Below, one piece after another: positions 1-8,440 of a stretch of 37,262 bases of DNA. The DNA comes from Erysipelotrichaceae bacterium. Lineage in GTDB: Bacteria; Bacillota_I; Bacilli_A; Erysipelotrichales; Erysipelotrichaceae. The translations under genes and the position numbers were made by a program. The first letter of the stretch is position 1. Each line of letters opens with the position of its first letter. The notes beneath the pieces were generated by a model. The model saw nothing but the letters and a program-made list of their open reading frames with translations, was not told where the DNA came from and did no database searches. Where the stretch lies: the NCBI GenBank assembly GCA_022772735.1, contig JALEZD010000022.1:1-37262 (forward strand), in the 5' to 3' direction.

Positions 1-140
1 GGATGGCAAAATGGAGTTGGTATTTTACACAAAAAACACCTATTTCATTTATTTTTTACGATTATATTACTAATTTATTTGATTTAACATTTAAAAAAGT
101 GATACTTTCATTTGAAAGTACCGCTTTGTCAACAAACTGA
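1..140 (+). other. Left-edge stretch with no convincing gene
   Basis: One plus-strand frame (frame 3) is open from the window edge to a TGA at 138-140, about 45 codons, ending in ...S-T-A-L-S-T-N. It has an ATG at position 3 but no visible ribosome binding site in the window, and I recognise no family. It could be the tail of a convergent gene lying to the left, or chance in AT-rich DNA. An 8-bp inverted repeat (103-110 with 113-120) lies within it. I see nothing else here. Confidence 0.2.
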
Positions 141-162
141 AACGAACTCAAACGAGTTCGTT
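141..162 (-). terminator. Terminator hairpin after the flavin reductase gene
   Basis: A 9-bp perfect inverted repeat (141-149 with 154-162, loop AAAC) begins directly after the TAA stop at 163-165. On the minus strand it is followed by a T-rich stretch. On the plus strand it is followed by TTTTATTTT, so it probably works in both directions. Confidence 0.7.
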
Positions 163-1920
163 TTATTTTGTTTCAGATGTTGCTGTTTGCCCAGCTATTC
201 TACCAAATACTGTAATATCTGTTATCGCAACGCTTCCTAATCTATTGTTTCCATGAATGCCACCAGTTACTTCTCCAGCTGCATACAATCCTTTTATGAC
301 ATTGCCATCTTTATCAAGTACATGAGTCTGTGTATCAATTTTTATTCCACCCATTGTATGATGAACAGCAGGTGCAAATTTAACTAACCAATATGGACCT
401 TCTTCAATTTTATATAATGTTCCACGTTTGTTAAATTCTAAATCTTTTCCACCATCAACATAACCATTCCATACTTTAACAGTTTCTTCAAGAGTTTTTG
501 CATCAACTCCCATTTTTTCTGCAACCTCTGCAAGTGTATCAGCCTCTACTAAATAACCCTTTTCCATTAAGTCATCTACTTCGCTTTTGTGATTTAATAA
601 TACGCCTGCTTCTTCTGCAGCTTTCTTCGTCATTAATTCGTATCCTACTGAACCAGTTTGAGCTTTTACTGCCATAGATATTGCATATCTCGTATTTAAT
701 TCTTCAACAAATCTTTTACCTTCTTTATTTACCATTATAGTCATACCTTTTAATCTTGTATCATCTACATAAAGAAGTGCACCTGTTTCTGGATTACAAA
801 CTGGATAAAGTTGAATATATTCCATACCTACTAAATCAGCACCAATATTTGAAGCCATTATTATACCATCACCATCGATACCTTTTGCGTTGGTAGATAA
901 AACACTTTCATCTACATTTGGATCATATTTTTTTCTCATTTCAACATTATTGCCAAAACCACCTGTTGTTAAAATTACACCCTTTGTTTCAAATTCATAA
1001 TTAGCTTTTTCACCTTCAGCTTTTAATCCAATAACTTCATTTTTTTCGTTAACTATCAACTCTGTTGCTTTAGTATTTAACATCACAGGTATATTTAACT
1101 CTTCAATTTTCTTTTTTAATTTACCTACAGGTTCAGTTCCTCTTGCACCTAAAGGTATCAAAGATCTTTTAACTGAATGACCTCCAAAAAACATTAATTC
1201 ATTTTCCCATTCAACATTAACAACTTCACTTAACCATTTAGAATCATTTAATGCGTTGTCTGCTAAAACTCTAATTAAATCAGGATTTCCACCTGCTTTA
1301 AGAACATCTTCGTATAATAAATCTGCACTATCTTCAATACCCTCTTGTTTTTGAAGATCATTTCCTGGAGCAGCCATTTCAGCTCCTGAAATTAATGTGT
1401 TACCACCTACAAAAGGCATTTTTTCAATAATAACAACATCTTCTGCACCATTTAGTTTTGCTTCAATTGCTGCAATCATTCCAGCTCCACCAGCACCAAC
1501 CACAACTATTTGATGACTTTCTTTTATAGTTTCTTTTTCTTTAGAAGTTTCTTCAACCACCTTTTTTGCAAGTAGGCTTTCATCTCCACCCGCTTTACTT
1601 AAAGCATTTTTTAACGCTTCAAATGTTGCGTTTGATGTAAATGTTGCTCCACTAACTGCATCAACTTCCAAACTATTTGTCTCAATAACTTTGTTTAAAA
1701 TTATTGTTGATGCTTCTCCATAACCAGCTGTTTCCTTTGTTTCTACAACTTCTGCATCAACAATTGTGCTGTCTTTAATTGAAATGCTAATTTTTACATC
1801 ACCATTTCTACCTTTACCTACACCAGTAAAAGTTCCATCTTTTAAAGATGATACTGCTTGTTTGCTAGAACAGCCAAAAACTAAAAACAAGCTAACTAAT
1901 AATGTTATTATTCTCTTCAT
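163..1920 (-). CDS. FMN-domain flavin reductase lipoprotein (fumarate/urocanate reductase family)
   Basis: This is an extracytoplasmic flavin reductase of 585 residues. A lipoprotein signal ends in the lipobox V-F-G-C (Cys17). An FMN-binding domain (about residues 27-110) carries D87-A-V-S-G-A-T93, the consensus for covalent FMN attachment by ApbE-type flavinyltransferases. A FAD-binding reductase domain follows (137-580), with the dinucleotide motif G-A-G-G-A-G at 142-147. Features of the fumarate reductase family are visible: Arg411 in N-T-R-Y, the family's proton-donor position; His520-His521 in H-H-T-M-G-G; Arg560 in H-G-N-N-R-L-G. Where true fumarate reductases have S-H-R-P, this protein reads S-L-I-P (253-256), so the acceptor may not be fumarate; urocanate or another enoate is possible. 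The ATG follows AAGGAGAG. The gene has its own promoter and lies 86 bp downstream of the large surface-protein gene. No flavinyltransferase gene is in the window. Confidence 0.9.
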   Translation of the reverse strand: MKRIITLLVSLFLVFGCSSKQAVSSLKDGTFTGVGKGRNGDVKISISIKDSTIVDAEVVETKETAGYGEASTIILNKVIETNSLEVDAVSGATFTSNATFEALKNALSKAGGDESLLAKKVVEETSKEKETIKESHQIVVVGAGGAGMIAAIEAKLNGAEDVVIIEKMPFVGGNTLISGAEMAAPGNDLQKQEGIEDSADLLYEDVLKAGGNPDLIRVLADNALNDSKWLSEVVNVEWENELMFFGGHSVKRSLIPLGARGTEPVGKLKKKIEELNIPVMLNTKATELIVNEKNEVIGLKAEGEKANYEFETKGVILTTGGFGNNVEMRKKYDPNVDESVLSTNAKGIDGDGIIMASNIGADLVGMEYIQLYPVCNPETGALLYVDDTRLKGMTIMVNKEGKRFVEELNTRYAISMAVKAQTGSVGYELMTKKAAEEAGVLLNHKSEVDDLMEKGYLVEADTLAEVAEKMGVDAKTLEETVKVWNGYVDGGKDLEFNKRGTLYKIEEGPYWLVKFAPAVHHTMGGIKIDTQTHVLDKDGNVIKGLYAAGEVTGGIHGNNRLGSVAITDITVFGRIAGQTATSETK

Positions 1921-1938
1921 TTTTCTCTCCTTAAGACA

Positions 1939-1967
1939 ATTTTATTCTTATGTGAATAAAAAAGCAA
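1939..1967 (-). promoter_or_regulatory. Sigma-A-type promoter of the flavin reductase gene
   Basis: On the minus strand -35 is TTGCTT (1962-1967) and -10 is TAAAAT (1939-1944), with a 17-bp spacer. The inverted repeat TTTATTC-N6-GAATAAA (1941-1960) fills most of the spacer and overlaps the -10, so it could be an operator. Confidence 0.6.
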
Positions 1968-2006
1968 GTGATTTAAAGAAAGATTTGTGATTTTTTTATT
2001 AAATAT

Positions 2007-5000
2007 TTATTGGTTTTCTTGTTTGTTTTTACTAATAATTAATACTATTAAAAATATACTTATTAATATCGTTATAATGAATAGAATAAAATAATTGTTA
2101 TCTAATAAATTTATAAATCTATGTTTTTTTATATCCTCAGATAATTTTTTTGAGCTATCATCTTTATTTTTTTCAGATTTATTATCATCTAATTTTAAAT
2201 CTTTTGTTTCATTTTTTGAAACTATTGTTTCTTTTTTTAAGTTTTCTTCTTTTTTTACTGTTGGAGAAGTTACAATATCATTTTTATATGATGTTTTTGT
2301 ATTATTATTTGTTGCTGAAGACACTATATCATACGTTTTATTTTTATTTTTTGTCGCAGAAGAAATTATATCATATGTATTGTTTTTACTTTTTGTTGCT
2401 GAAGTGATAAAATCACTGTTTTTTGTATTTAATGTTTTCTTAGTTGGTGATGTTACAATATCATTTTTATGATAAGAAGTAAGATCAAATTTTTCATTCT
2501 CAATAACAAAATCATTTAAATTTGGTGGAATTAAAATTGATAACCACTTAGTTTTATCTTCAGATACATTATAAAATAGGGTGTTTATACTTCCGTCAAT
2601 AAATTTTGTTTTTGATTTACTATCAATGATTATACTTTCATCTTTTAATTTACCTAATCTTGTATTAGAATTCCCACCACTTAAATATACATACCTTGTA
2701 TTTACTTTGCCAGTACCACTAATTGATTTCCCACCTTCTAAATATGTTCCATTTCCTCCACTAGCAATTAACTTTCCATTACCTTTAATTTCACTGTTAT
2801 TTAATATTATTGCATCTCCGCCTAATGTTGTTGTGGCATATAAACCACCACCAAAAACACCTAAAACACTATTATCTTTAATATCAATTGAACCATTTTC
2901 AACTTCCATTCCAATTTGACCAGAATATGGTCTATTCGTATTAGGATCATCTCCTGTAGGTGATTCATCCCCCTTTACAAAAACTTGCCCATTTATTGTT
3001 ACATTTCCATTTACTTTAATTACTGCATTTACATTCTTTCGTGCAACTTTCCCATCAGTTAGATTGTTTGTATTAGAATATATCAAACAATTTTCTAGTG
3101 TCGCACCATCATTTAAAACTATTTGTCCATTAATAGAGGAACCAGTTAAAAAATTATTTGTTAATGGATCATAGTTTACTTGAAGTTTGCCTCCATTTAA
3201 CACAGTTATTGTTCCATAAATTGAAGAGTCTCTAATATTTAATCTAGAATTATTTTTAACAATAATATTAACACTACTTAAAACTTTCATATTAACAAGT
3301 GTTAAATCTGTATTATCATCAATAATTAATGTTTGTTTTATTTCAGGATTTGCATCACCCAAAACACCATATGTCCCTGAAGCGTGTGAACCATACCATG
3401 CTTTAATTTCTCTAGGTACAGTAACTGTTTCATTATCTGAAAACTTTGAAATATACCATGGTTTCATGTCCCATATATATTTGCCATCTTCCATTTTTTT
3501 AGCATTACTTAATTTTAAATGATTAACTAGCATTTCAGATTGTGAATATACTTCAAAAAACAATTCATTACTTACTGCTTTTCTTCCAAGTTCATCTACA
3601 ATTTCAACTTTAACTGGATATACACCGATATTTTTTGGTGTTCCTGATAAAGTTAATTTACCTGAAGAAATAGAATAAACACCTTTCATACCACTTCTTT
3701 CGTCAATAATAACCTTTGATTTTGTTGCATCAACTTTAATATGTTTAAGTGTTGATAAGTTTTTCCAACTTTCTTCTTTTAATTCTTTATCTTCACTAAC
3801 TTCAATTACAACATCTGAATTTTGATTAACACTTGCGGAAGATGATGCACCACTAATTGCATCATAACCTTTCTGATTTACCATTGCATTTTCAAAATAA
3901 CCTTTAATTCTAATATTAAGTGGCAATATATCTTCATTATTATTTTCAATAGGTAAATGTTCTATTACATATGTATCCTTGTCTTTGTTTTTTTCTTTAA
4001 TTTTAATATGAAATACAATCTTACCATCTATTGCAATCTTAACAATATCATTTGATTTTAATGTTCCAATCTGAATTTCTGAATCTTCCAAATAATAATT
4101 AGTACTTGGATTAAACACACCTCCACTACTAGATGATTTAGAATAATATTTGTCATTTACTTTTATACTGCTTACATTTTTTATTAAAGATTTATTTTTT
4201 AAAATAATTGAATGCCTGAATTTTTTATCTTCTACTGAAATTTCTATTTCTTTTTCAGTATCATCAGTATTTATAATATATTTTTCATTAGTTTTTTCTA
4301 AATTCAAAATATTTTGATATTTATTTAAATCTGTAATCTTATAGTTTAAATTATCTCTATCTTTTGAAACTATAGTAATTACATTGTCTTTTTCAAGTTG
4401 ATTTATGTAAAGTTTTGAATTTTCATCTATTAAATATTCTTTATTTAAATAAGATAAACTTGTATTATTAATTTTTTTATATTCTACATTATTAACTAAA
4501 ATATTAGTAATATTTTTTACATAATCAATATTATCAAATTCAATCACATATCCATTTTTCACATTATCAAAAGAAGTTGTTGTTATATTTATATCTTTTT
4601 TTATTTCTTCTGAATTATCAATATTTGTTTCAACATAAGCATTACTGCTTTCTAAAGATAAAGTACCATCTATTGAATTAATAACTGTTATTTTATAATT
4701 TTTTTCTTCATAACCGTTAGAAACTATTTTAATAATATCGTTTACAATTAATCTGTTTATATATAACTCTTTATTCGATTTATTATATTGTGCAATATCA
4801 TCATTAAAGTTTTTTGAGTCAATATTTAGATATTTTACATTATTAACATATATTTCACTTATGTTATTTACATACTCAGCATTATTAAATTCTAAAACTC
4901 CAGACTTAAATAAACTAGAATATTTACTATTTAATAATTTTAATTCATTTTCTGTATTTTCTTTATCTAAAGTATTATTAGTTATCTCAAAAGATAAGTT

Positions 5001-5342
5001 ATTTTTATCTGCATTAATTACTTTAAAAATAAATTCATTCCCTTGATTTTTTATTTTTACAATATCATTATTATTAAGTTTATTTATAAAAAGAACATTA
5101 TCACTTATCAAATATTCATTATTAAATCCAAAATAATAACCTGTTGTTTTAATATATTCTGTATCATTTACACTTACTTTTTCAATTGTTGATACATAAT
5201 TATCATCACTAAATTTAAACCTATATCCCCCTCTTCCATAATCGTATCCACTCTCACTAATTCCTAAAGAATCAGCATATACATTTTTTGATAAACAAGT
5301 AAAAAACATTAAAAATGTTATTAAAGTTTTTATAATTTTCAT
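2007..5342 (-). CDS. Large anchored surface protein with HID/DUF1533-type repeats and a beta-helix-like region
   Basis: The 1111-residue protein has a signal peptide (1-24) and a C-terminal hydrophobic anchor (about 1084-1103) with a short cytoplasmic tail; no LPXTG is seen. Four repeats (about 40-120, 147-231, 263-349, 375-462) share the pattern tyrosine... I..I.VN...Y ...L.I......D.v.I. This resembles the Shr-type hemoglobin-interacting domain (HID, formerly DUF1533). Residues 494-500 read D-A-I-S-G-A-S, matching the FMN-attachment consensus, but no full FMN-binding domain surrounds them. Residues about 515-600 look Ig-like. Residues about 665-900 are short Asn/Gly-rich beta-strand repeats, as in parallel beta-helices. 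Residues 961-1028 hold five tandem D-[IF]-[IV]-[ST]-S-[AP]-T repeats, followed by a charged stalk rich in Lys, Asp and Ser. The start is ATG after GAGAGGTG. Heme or hemoglobin binding is inferred from the repeats only. Confidence 0.8.
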   Translation of the reverse strand: MKIIKTLITFLMFFTCLSKNVYADSLGISESGYDYGRGGYRFKFSDDNYVSTIEKVSVNDTEYIKTTGYYFGFNNEYLISDNVLFINKLNNNDIVKIKNQGNEFIFKVINADKNNLSFEITNNTLDKENTENELKLLNSKYSSLFKSGVLEFNNAEYVNNISEIYVNNVKYLNIDSKNFNDDIAQYNKSNKELYINRLIVNDIIKIVSNGYEEKNYKITVINSIDGTLSLESSNAYVETNIDNSEEIKKDINITTTSFDNVKNGYVIEFDNIDYVKNITNILVNNVEYKKINNTSLSYLNKEYLIDENSKLYINQLEKDNVITIVSKDRDNLNYKITDLNKYQNILNLEKTNEKYIINTDDTEKEIEISVEDKKFRHSIILKNKSLIKNVSSIKVNDKYYSKSSSSGGVFNPSTNYYLEDSEIQIGTLKSNDIVKIAIDGKIVFHIKIKEKNKDKDTYVIEHLPIENNNEDILPLNIRIKGYFENAMVNQKGYDAISGASSSASVNQNSDVVIEVSEDKELKEESWKNLSTLKHIKVDATKSKVIIDERSGMKGVYSISSGKLTLSGTPKNIGVYPVKVEIVDELGRKAVSNELFFEVYSQSEMLVNHLKLSNAKKMEDGKYIWDMKPWYISKFSDNETVTVPREIKAWYGSHASGTYGVLGDANPEIKQTLIIDDNTDLTLVNMKVLSSVNIIVKNNSRLNIRDSSIYGTITVLNGGKLQVNYDPLTNNFLTGSSINGQIVLNDGATLENCLIYSNTNNLTDGKVARKNVNAVIKVNGNVTINGQVFVKGDESPTGDDPNTNRPYSGQIGMEVENGSIDIKDNSVLGVFGGGLYATTTLGGDAIILNNSEIKGNGKLIASGGNGTYLEGGKSISGTGKVNTRYVYLSGGNSNTRLGKLKDESIIIDSKSKTKFIDGSINTLFYNVSEDKTKWLSILIPPNLNDFVIENEKFDLTSYHKNDIVTSPTKKTLNTKNSDFITSATKSKNNTYDIISSATKNKNKTYDIVSSATNNNTKTSYKNDIVTSPTVKKEENLKKETIVSKNETKDLKLDDNKSEKNKDDSSKKLSEDIKKHRFINLLDNNYFILFIITILISIFLIVLIISKNKQENQ
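2259..2462 (-). repeat. Five tandem D-x-x-[ST]-S-[AP]-T protein repeats
   Basis: Within the surface-protein gene, residues 961, 977, 991, 1005 and 1022 each start a copy: DIVTSPT, DFITSAT, DIISSAT, DIVSSAT, DIVTSPT. Spacings are 16, 14, 14 and 17 residues, and the linkers are rich in Lys, Asn and Thr. The copies lie about 60-120 residues before the membrane anchor. Confidence 0.85.
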
Positions 5343-5365
5343 TCTACACCTCTCACTAATGAATA

Positions 5366-5395
5366 ATTATAAGTTAGCACACACTAACTAGTCAA
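5366..5395 (-). promoter_or_regulatory. Promoter of the surface-protein gene with an operator-like palindrome
   Basis: On the minus strand -35 is TTGACT (5390-5395) and -10 is TATAAT (5366-5371), 18 bp apart. The spacer (5372-5389) consists exactly of the inverted repeat AGTTAG-TGTGTG-CTAACT. A repressor bound there would cover the promoter. I do not recognise the regulator. Confidence 0.75.
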
Positions 5396-5453
5396 TGTGA
5401 TAAACCTTAAGATTGAAATCAAATTACTTACATAAGTTTTAAAATTTTCATTT

Positions 5454-5478
5454 TAAAAGGATAGCATCATACTATCCT
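5454..5478 (-). terminator. Terminator after ileS
   Basis: The 7-bp stem AGGATAG/CTATCCT (5472-5478 with 5458-5464, 7-nt loop) is followed on the minus strand by TTTT. It lies 26 bp past the ileS stop and separates ileS from the surface-protein promoter. Confidence 0.7.
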
Positions 5479-5503
5479 CTATGTTTTGTTTTTAATTAAT
5501 ATT

Positions 5504-8233
5504 TTATAGTTTTAAAGTTTCTAATACTTTTTGACATCTTGCACATACGCCGTTTTCATCATGTTCTTCACTTATATTCCAACATCTTGGACATACAACT
5601 CCACTCGCAAAACTTACTTCCACACTTAAATCATCATCTTCAATAAATTCTACTTTAGAAACTATTAACCATTGTGCAACATTACCTTCAAACAATTCAC
5701 TTAAAAGATTTATTAATTCTTTATTTGCCTTAACTGTTAATTTAGCTTCTAAAGGCTTTCCAATAATTTTTTCCGCTCTTGCAAGCTCTAATGACTTAAA
5801 TGCAACGTCTCTAAATTCGTTTACTTTAATAAATTTGCTTTTTATTTCTTCTGCATCAGTATAAACATTTGAAATAGGGAAATGTGTGTAATGTACAGAG
5901 TTTTGTTCATCATTATTAAATACATCCCAAATTTCATCCATAGTAAATACTAATATTGGTGCCCACAATTTACATAGCGCATCCACAACATTCCAAATAA
6001 CACTTTGTACTTGTCTTCTTCTTAAAGAATCTTTTGCCTCAATGTATAGAATATCTTTTGTGAAGTCCAAATAGTATGAACTTAATTCGTTAATCATTAA
6101 GTTAGTCATTTTCCCCGTTGCACCAACATAATCATATTTCATATAATCATCTACAACAGATTTTATAGTTTCATTTAATCTAACCATAATAAACTTATCA
6201 ACTGGTGCGAGTTTATCATAATTTATCATATCTTTTTTAGGATCAAAATCAGTTGGATTAATATTTCCTAACATAAATTTAAAAGTATTTCTAACTTTTC
6301 TATATTGCTCAGTGACTTGTTTTAAATTATCATCACCTATTCTCATATCTTGTTTAAAATCAACTGTTGCTGCCCAGAGTCTAAATATATCTGCTCCGCT
6401 CTTATTTATTACATCCATTGGATTTACAACATTTCCAATTGATTTACTCATTTTAACACCTTTAGAATCGTTTACATAACCATGTGATAACACTGTCTTA
6501 TATGGTGCTTTACCATTAATAGCTGTACCAATAATCAATGATGAGTTAAACCAACCTCTATATTGATCACTACCTTCAAAATATAAATCTGCTGGGTAAC
6601 TTAGTCCTCTTGCTTGTAATTCTTGATGTGAAGAACCAGAGTCAAACCAAACATCCATTATATCTGTTTCTTTTGTAAAATTACCATTAGGAGATTTATT
6701 ATTCTTATATCCATCTGGCAACAGTTCTTTTGCATCTTTCTCAAACCAAACATTTGAGCCATATTTACCAAATAAGTCTATTATATGGTCAAATACTTCT
6801 TTCTCAATTATAGGTGATTTATCTTCATTAAATATGATAGGAATTGGTACACCCCATAGTCTTTGACGAGATATACACCAATCACCTCTATCTTTTATCA
6901 TATTATATAGTCTTGCTTCTCCCCAATCATTTTCCCATTTAACTTCTTTTATTTGATTCAAAAGTTGTTCTCTAATTTTTTCTATACTACAAAACCATTG
7001 AACAGTAGCTCTAAAAATAACTGGTTTTTTTAATCTATCATCATGTGGATAACTATGGACAATATTTTCAATTGCTAATAAATGATTAGATGCATGTAAT
7101 AATGAAATAACCTTTTTACTACAATCATCAACAAATAGTCCTTCAAGCTCACTTCCTGCATCTTTAGTCATACAACCTTTTTCATCTACAGGGCAATATG
7201 CATCAAGACCATATTTAACTCCAACATAGTAGTCATCTAATCCATGACCTGGTGCTGTATGAACACATCCTGTACCATCTTCATCAGTTACATGGTCTCC
7301 TAAAATTATTATTGAAACTTTATCTTCATAAAGTGGATGTACACATTTAATGTTTTCAAGTTCACTTCCCTTATATGTCTTGATTACATTACATTTTTCT
7401 AAATTGAATTTTTCAATTAATTTATCTTTTAAACTTTCTGCAACAATTAATTTTCCCTTTTCGCTATCAATTACAACATAGTTTAAAAGAGGATTTAAAC
7501 ATATAGCTAAGTTTGCAGGGATTGTCCAAGGAGTAGTTGTCCAAATAACAAATTTTTCATCACCATTTAAAACATTATTACCATCTTTTACATCGAATGG
7601 TACATAAATAGTTGGATCTTTTTTATCCATATAAACAATTTCAGAATCTGCAACGGCTGTTTCTGAAAAAGGAGACCAATAAATTGGTTTTAAACCTTGG
7701 AAAATCAAACCATCTAATGCCATTTTTGAAAAAGCTTCAATTTGTCTTTTTTCAAAATCTTTTAATAATGTAATATATGGATTAGCATAATCTGCAATTT
7801 GACCAAGTCTTTTTTCTGTAGATTTTTGTAATTCAATTTGTTTAAAAGCATATTCCTCACAAAGTTTTCTAAACTCTGCTGCAGATATTTTTTTTCTATC
7901 AACACCTAATTTTTGAATAGCATTTTCTATAGGTAAACCATGAGTATCCCACCCTGGGAAAAAAGGTGTATAATATCCTGCCATCGCATGTGTTCTTACA
8001 ATAAAATCTTTTATACTTCTATTCATTGCAGTTCCTGCATGTAAATTTCCATTGGCATATGGTGGACCATCATGTAGAACAAATGGTTTTTCGTCTTTAT
8101 GGGCATTTAAAAACTTTTCATAATAGTTGTCATCTTCCCATTTTTTCAAAATAACGGGTTCTTTTGTAGGTAAATTTCCACGCATCTCAAAATCAGTACG
8201 TGGCATTAAAAGCGTTTCTTTGTAATCTGTCAT
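5504..8233 (-). CDS. ileS: Isoleucyl-tRNA synthetase
   Basis: Class I synthetase that charges tRNA-Ile in the cytoplasm, about 909 residues, the usual length for the bacterial zinc-containing type. Visible features: N-terminal D-G-P-P-Y-A-N-G-N-L-H-A-G-T (HIGH region, here HAGT), W-D-T-H-G-L-P-I-E, the CP1 editing domain, D-Q-Y-R-G-W-F, the K-M-S-K-S loop, and a C-terminal zinc finger C-P-R-C...C-A-R-C. A longer frame starts with TTG at 8251, but that TTG lies at the edge of the ribosome binding site GGAGGAG. The ATG at 8231-8233 (M-T-D-Y-K-E) is correctly spaced, so I use it. Expression is controlled by the T-box leader just upstream. Confidence 0.97.
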   Translation of the reverse strand: MTDYKETLLMPRTDFEMRGNLPTKEPVILKKWEDDNYYEKFLNAHKDEKPFVLHDGPPYANGNLHAGTAMNRSIKDFIVRTHAMAGYYTPFFPGWDTHGLPIENAIQKLGVDRKKISAAEFRKLCEEYAFKQIELQKSTEKRLGQIADYANPYITLLKDFEKRQIEAFSKMALDGLIFQGLKPIYWSPFSETAVADSEIVYMDKKDPTIYVPFDVKDGNNVLNGDEKFVIWTTTPWTIPANLAICLNPLLNYVVIDSEKGKLIVAESLKDKLIEKFNLEKCNVIKTYKGSELENIKCVHPLYEDKVSIIILGDHVTDEDGTGCVHTAPGHGLDDYYVGVKYGLDAYCPVDEKGCMTKDAGSELEGLFVDDCSKKVISLLHASNHLLAIENIVHSYPHDDRLKKPVIFRATVQWFCSIEKIREQLLNQIKEVKWENDWGEARLYNMIKDRGDWCISRQRLWGVPIPIIFNEDKSPIIEKEVFDHIIDLFGKYGSNVWFEKDAKELLPDGYKNNKSPNGNFTKETDIMDVWFDSGSSHQELQARGLSYPADLYFEGSDQYRGWFNSSLIIGTAINGKAPYKTVLSHGYVNDSKGVKMSKSIGNVVNPMDVINKSGADIFRLWAATVDFKQDMRIGDDNLKQVTEQYRKVRNTFKFMLGNINPTDFDPKKDMINYDKLAPVDKFIMVRLNETIKSVVDDYMKYDYVGATGKMTNLMINELSSYYLDFTKDILYIEAKDSLRRRQVQSVIWNVVDALCKLWAPILVFTMDEIWDVFNNDEQNSVHYTHFPISNVYTDAEEIKSKFIKVNEFRDVAFKSLELARAEKIIGKPLEAKLTVKANKELINLLSELFEGNVAQWLIVSKVEFIEDDDLSVEVSFASGVVCPRCWNISEEHDENGVCARCQKVLETLKL

Positions 8234-8252
8234 ATAATCCTTCTCCTCCAAT

Positions 8253-8440
8253 AAAAAAACGTCCTAATCTAAGGACGTAAAATTACGCGGTACCACCTTA
8301 GTTCATCCTAGTAGGATGCACTTAATGCTTTAACGCAGCAAACGATTGCTAAACAATAAGTGATATCTATCTTATAACAAGTACCTATTTTCACCAAACA
8401 TAGGTTCTCTATAACTTGCTTTTAAGTGACGTGTCTTATC
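8253..8440 (-). promoter_or_regulatory. T-box leader (riboswitch) of ileS
   Basis: The minus strand between divIVA and ileS contains the T-box core AAGGTGGTACCGCG (8285-8298). It is followed by the terminator hairpin ACGTCCT...AGGACGT and a run of seven T (8253-8278). Upstream is a Stem I-like domain with a base helix GATAAG/CTTATT. A candidate specifier ATC (8362-8364), followed by the expected purine, would pair with the tRNA-Ile anticodon GAU. Uncharged tRNA-Ile would stabilise the antiterminator and allow ileS transcription. The leader begins at the divIVA stop codon. Confidence 0.93.

Noticed and set aside
2259-2462. Possible CRISPR-like repeat array
   Set aside because: The repeats are protein-level, 42-51 nt apart, without conserved DNA repeats or unique spacers of fixed size, and they are in frame in a long gene.
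2095-2919. Plus-strand reading frames rich in Phe/Leu opposite the surface-protein gene
   Set aside because: They are the antisense of Asn/Lys-rich coding sequence, have no ribosome binding sites and no family resemblance.
5357-5371. Fur/PerR-box-like sequence around the -10 of the surface-protein promoter
   Set aside because: Only the left half matches, and that half is the TATAAT -10 itself; the right half fails at four positions.
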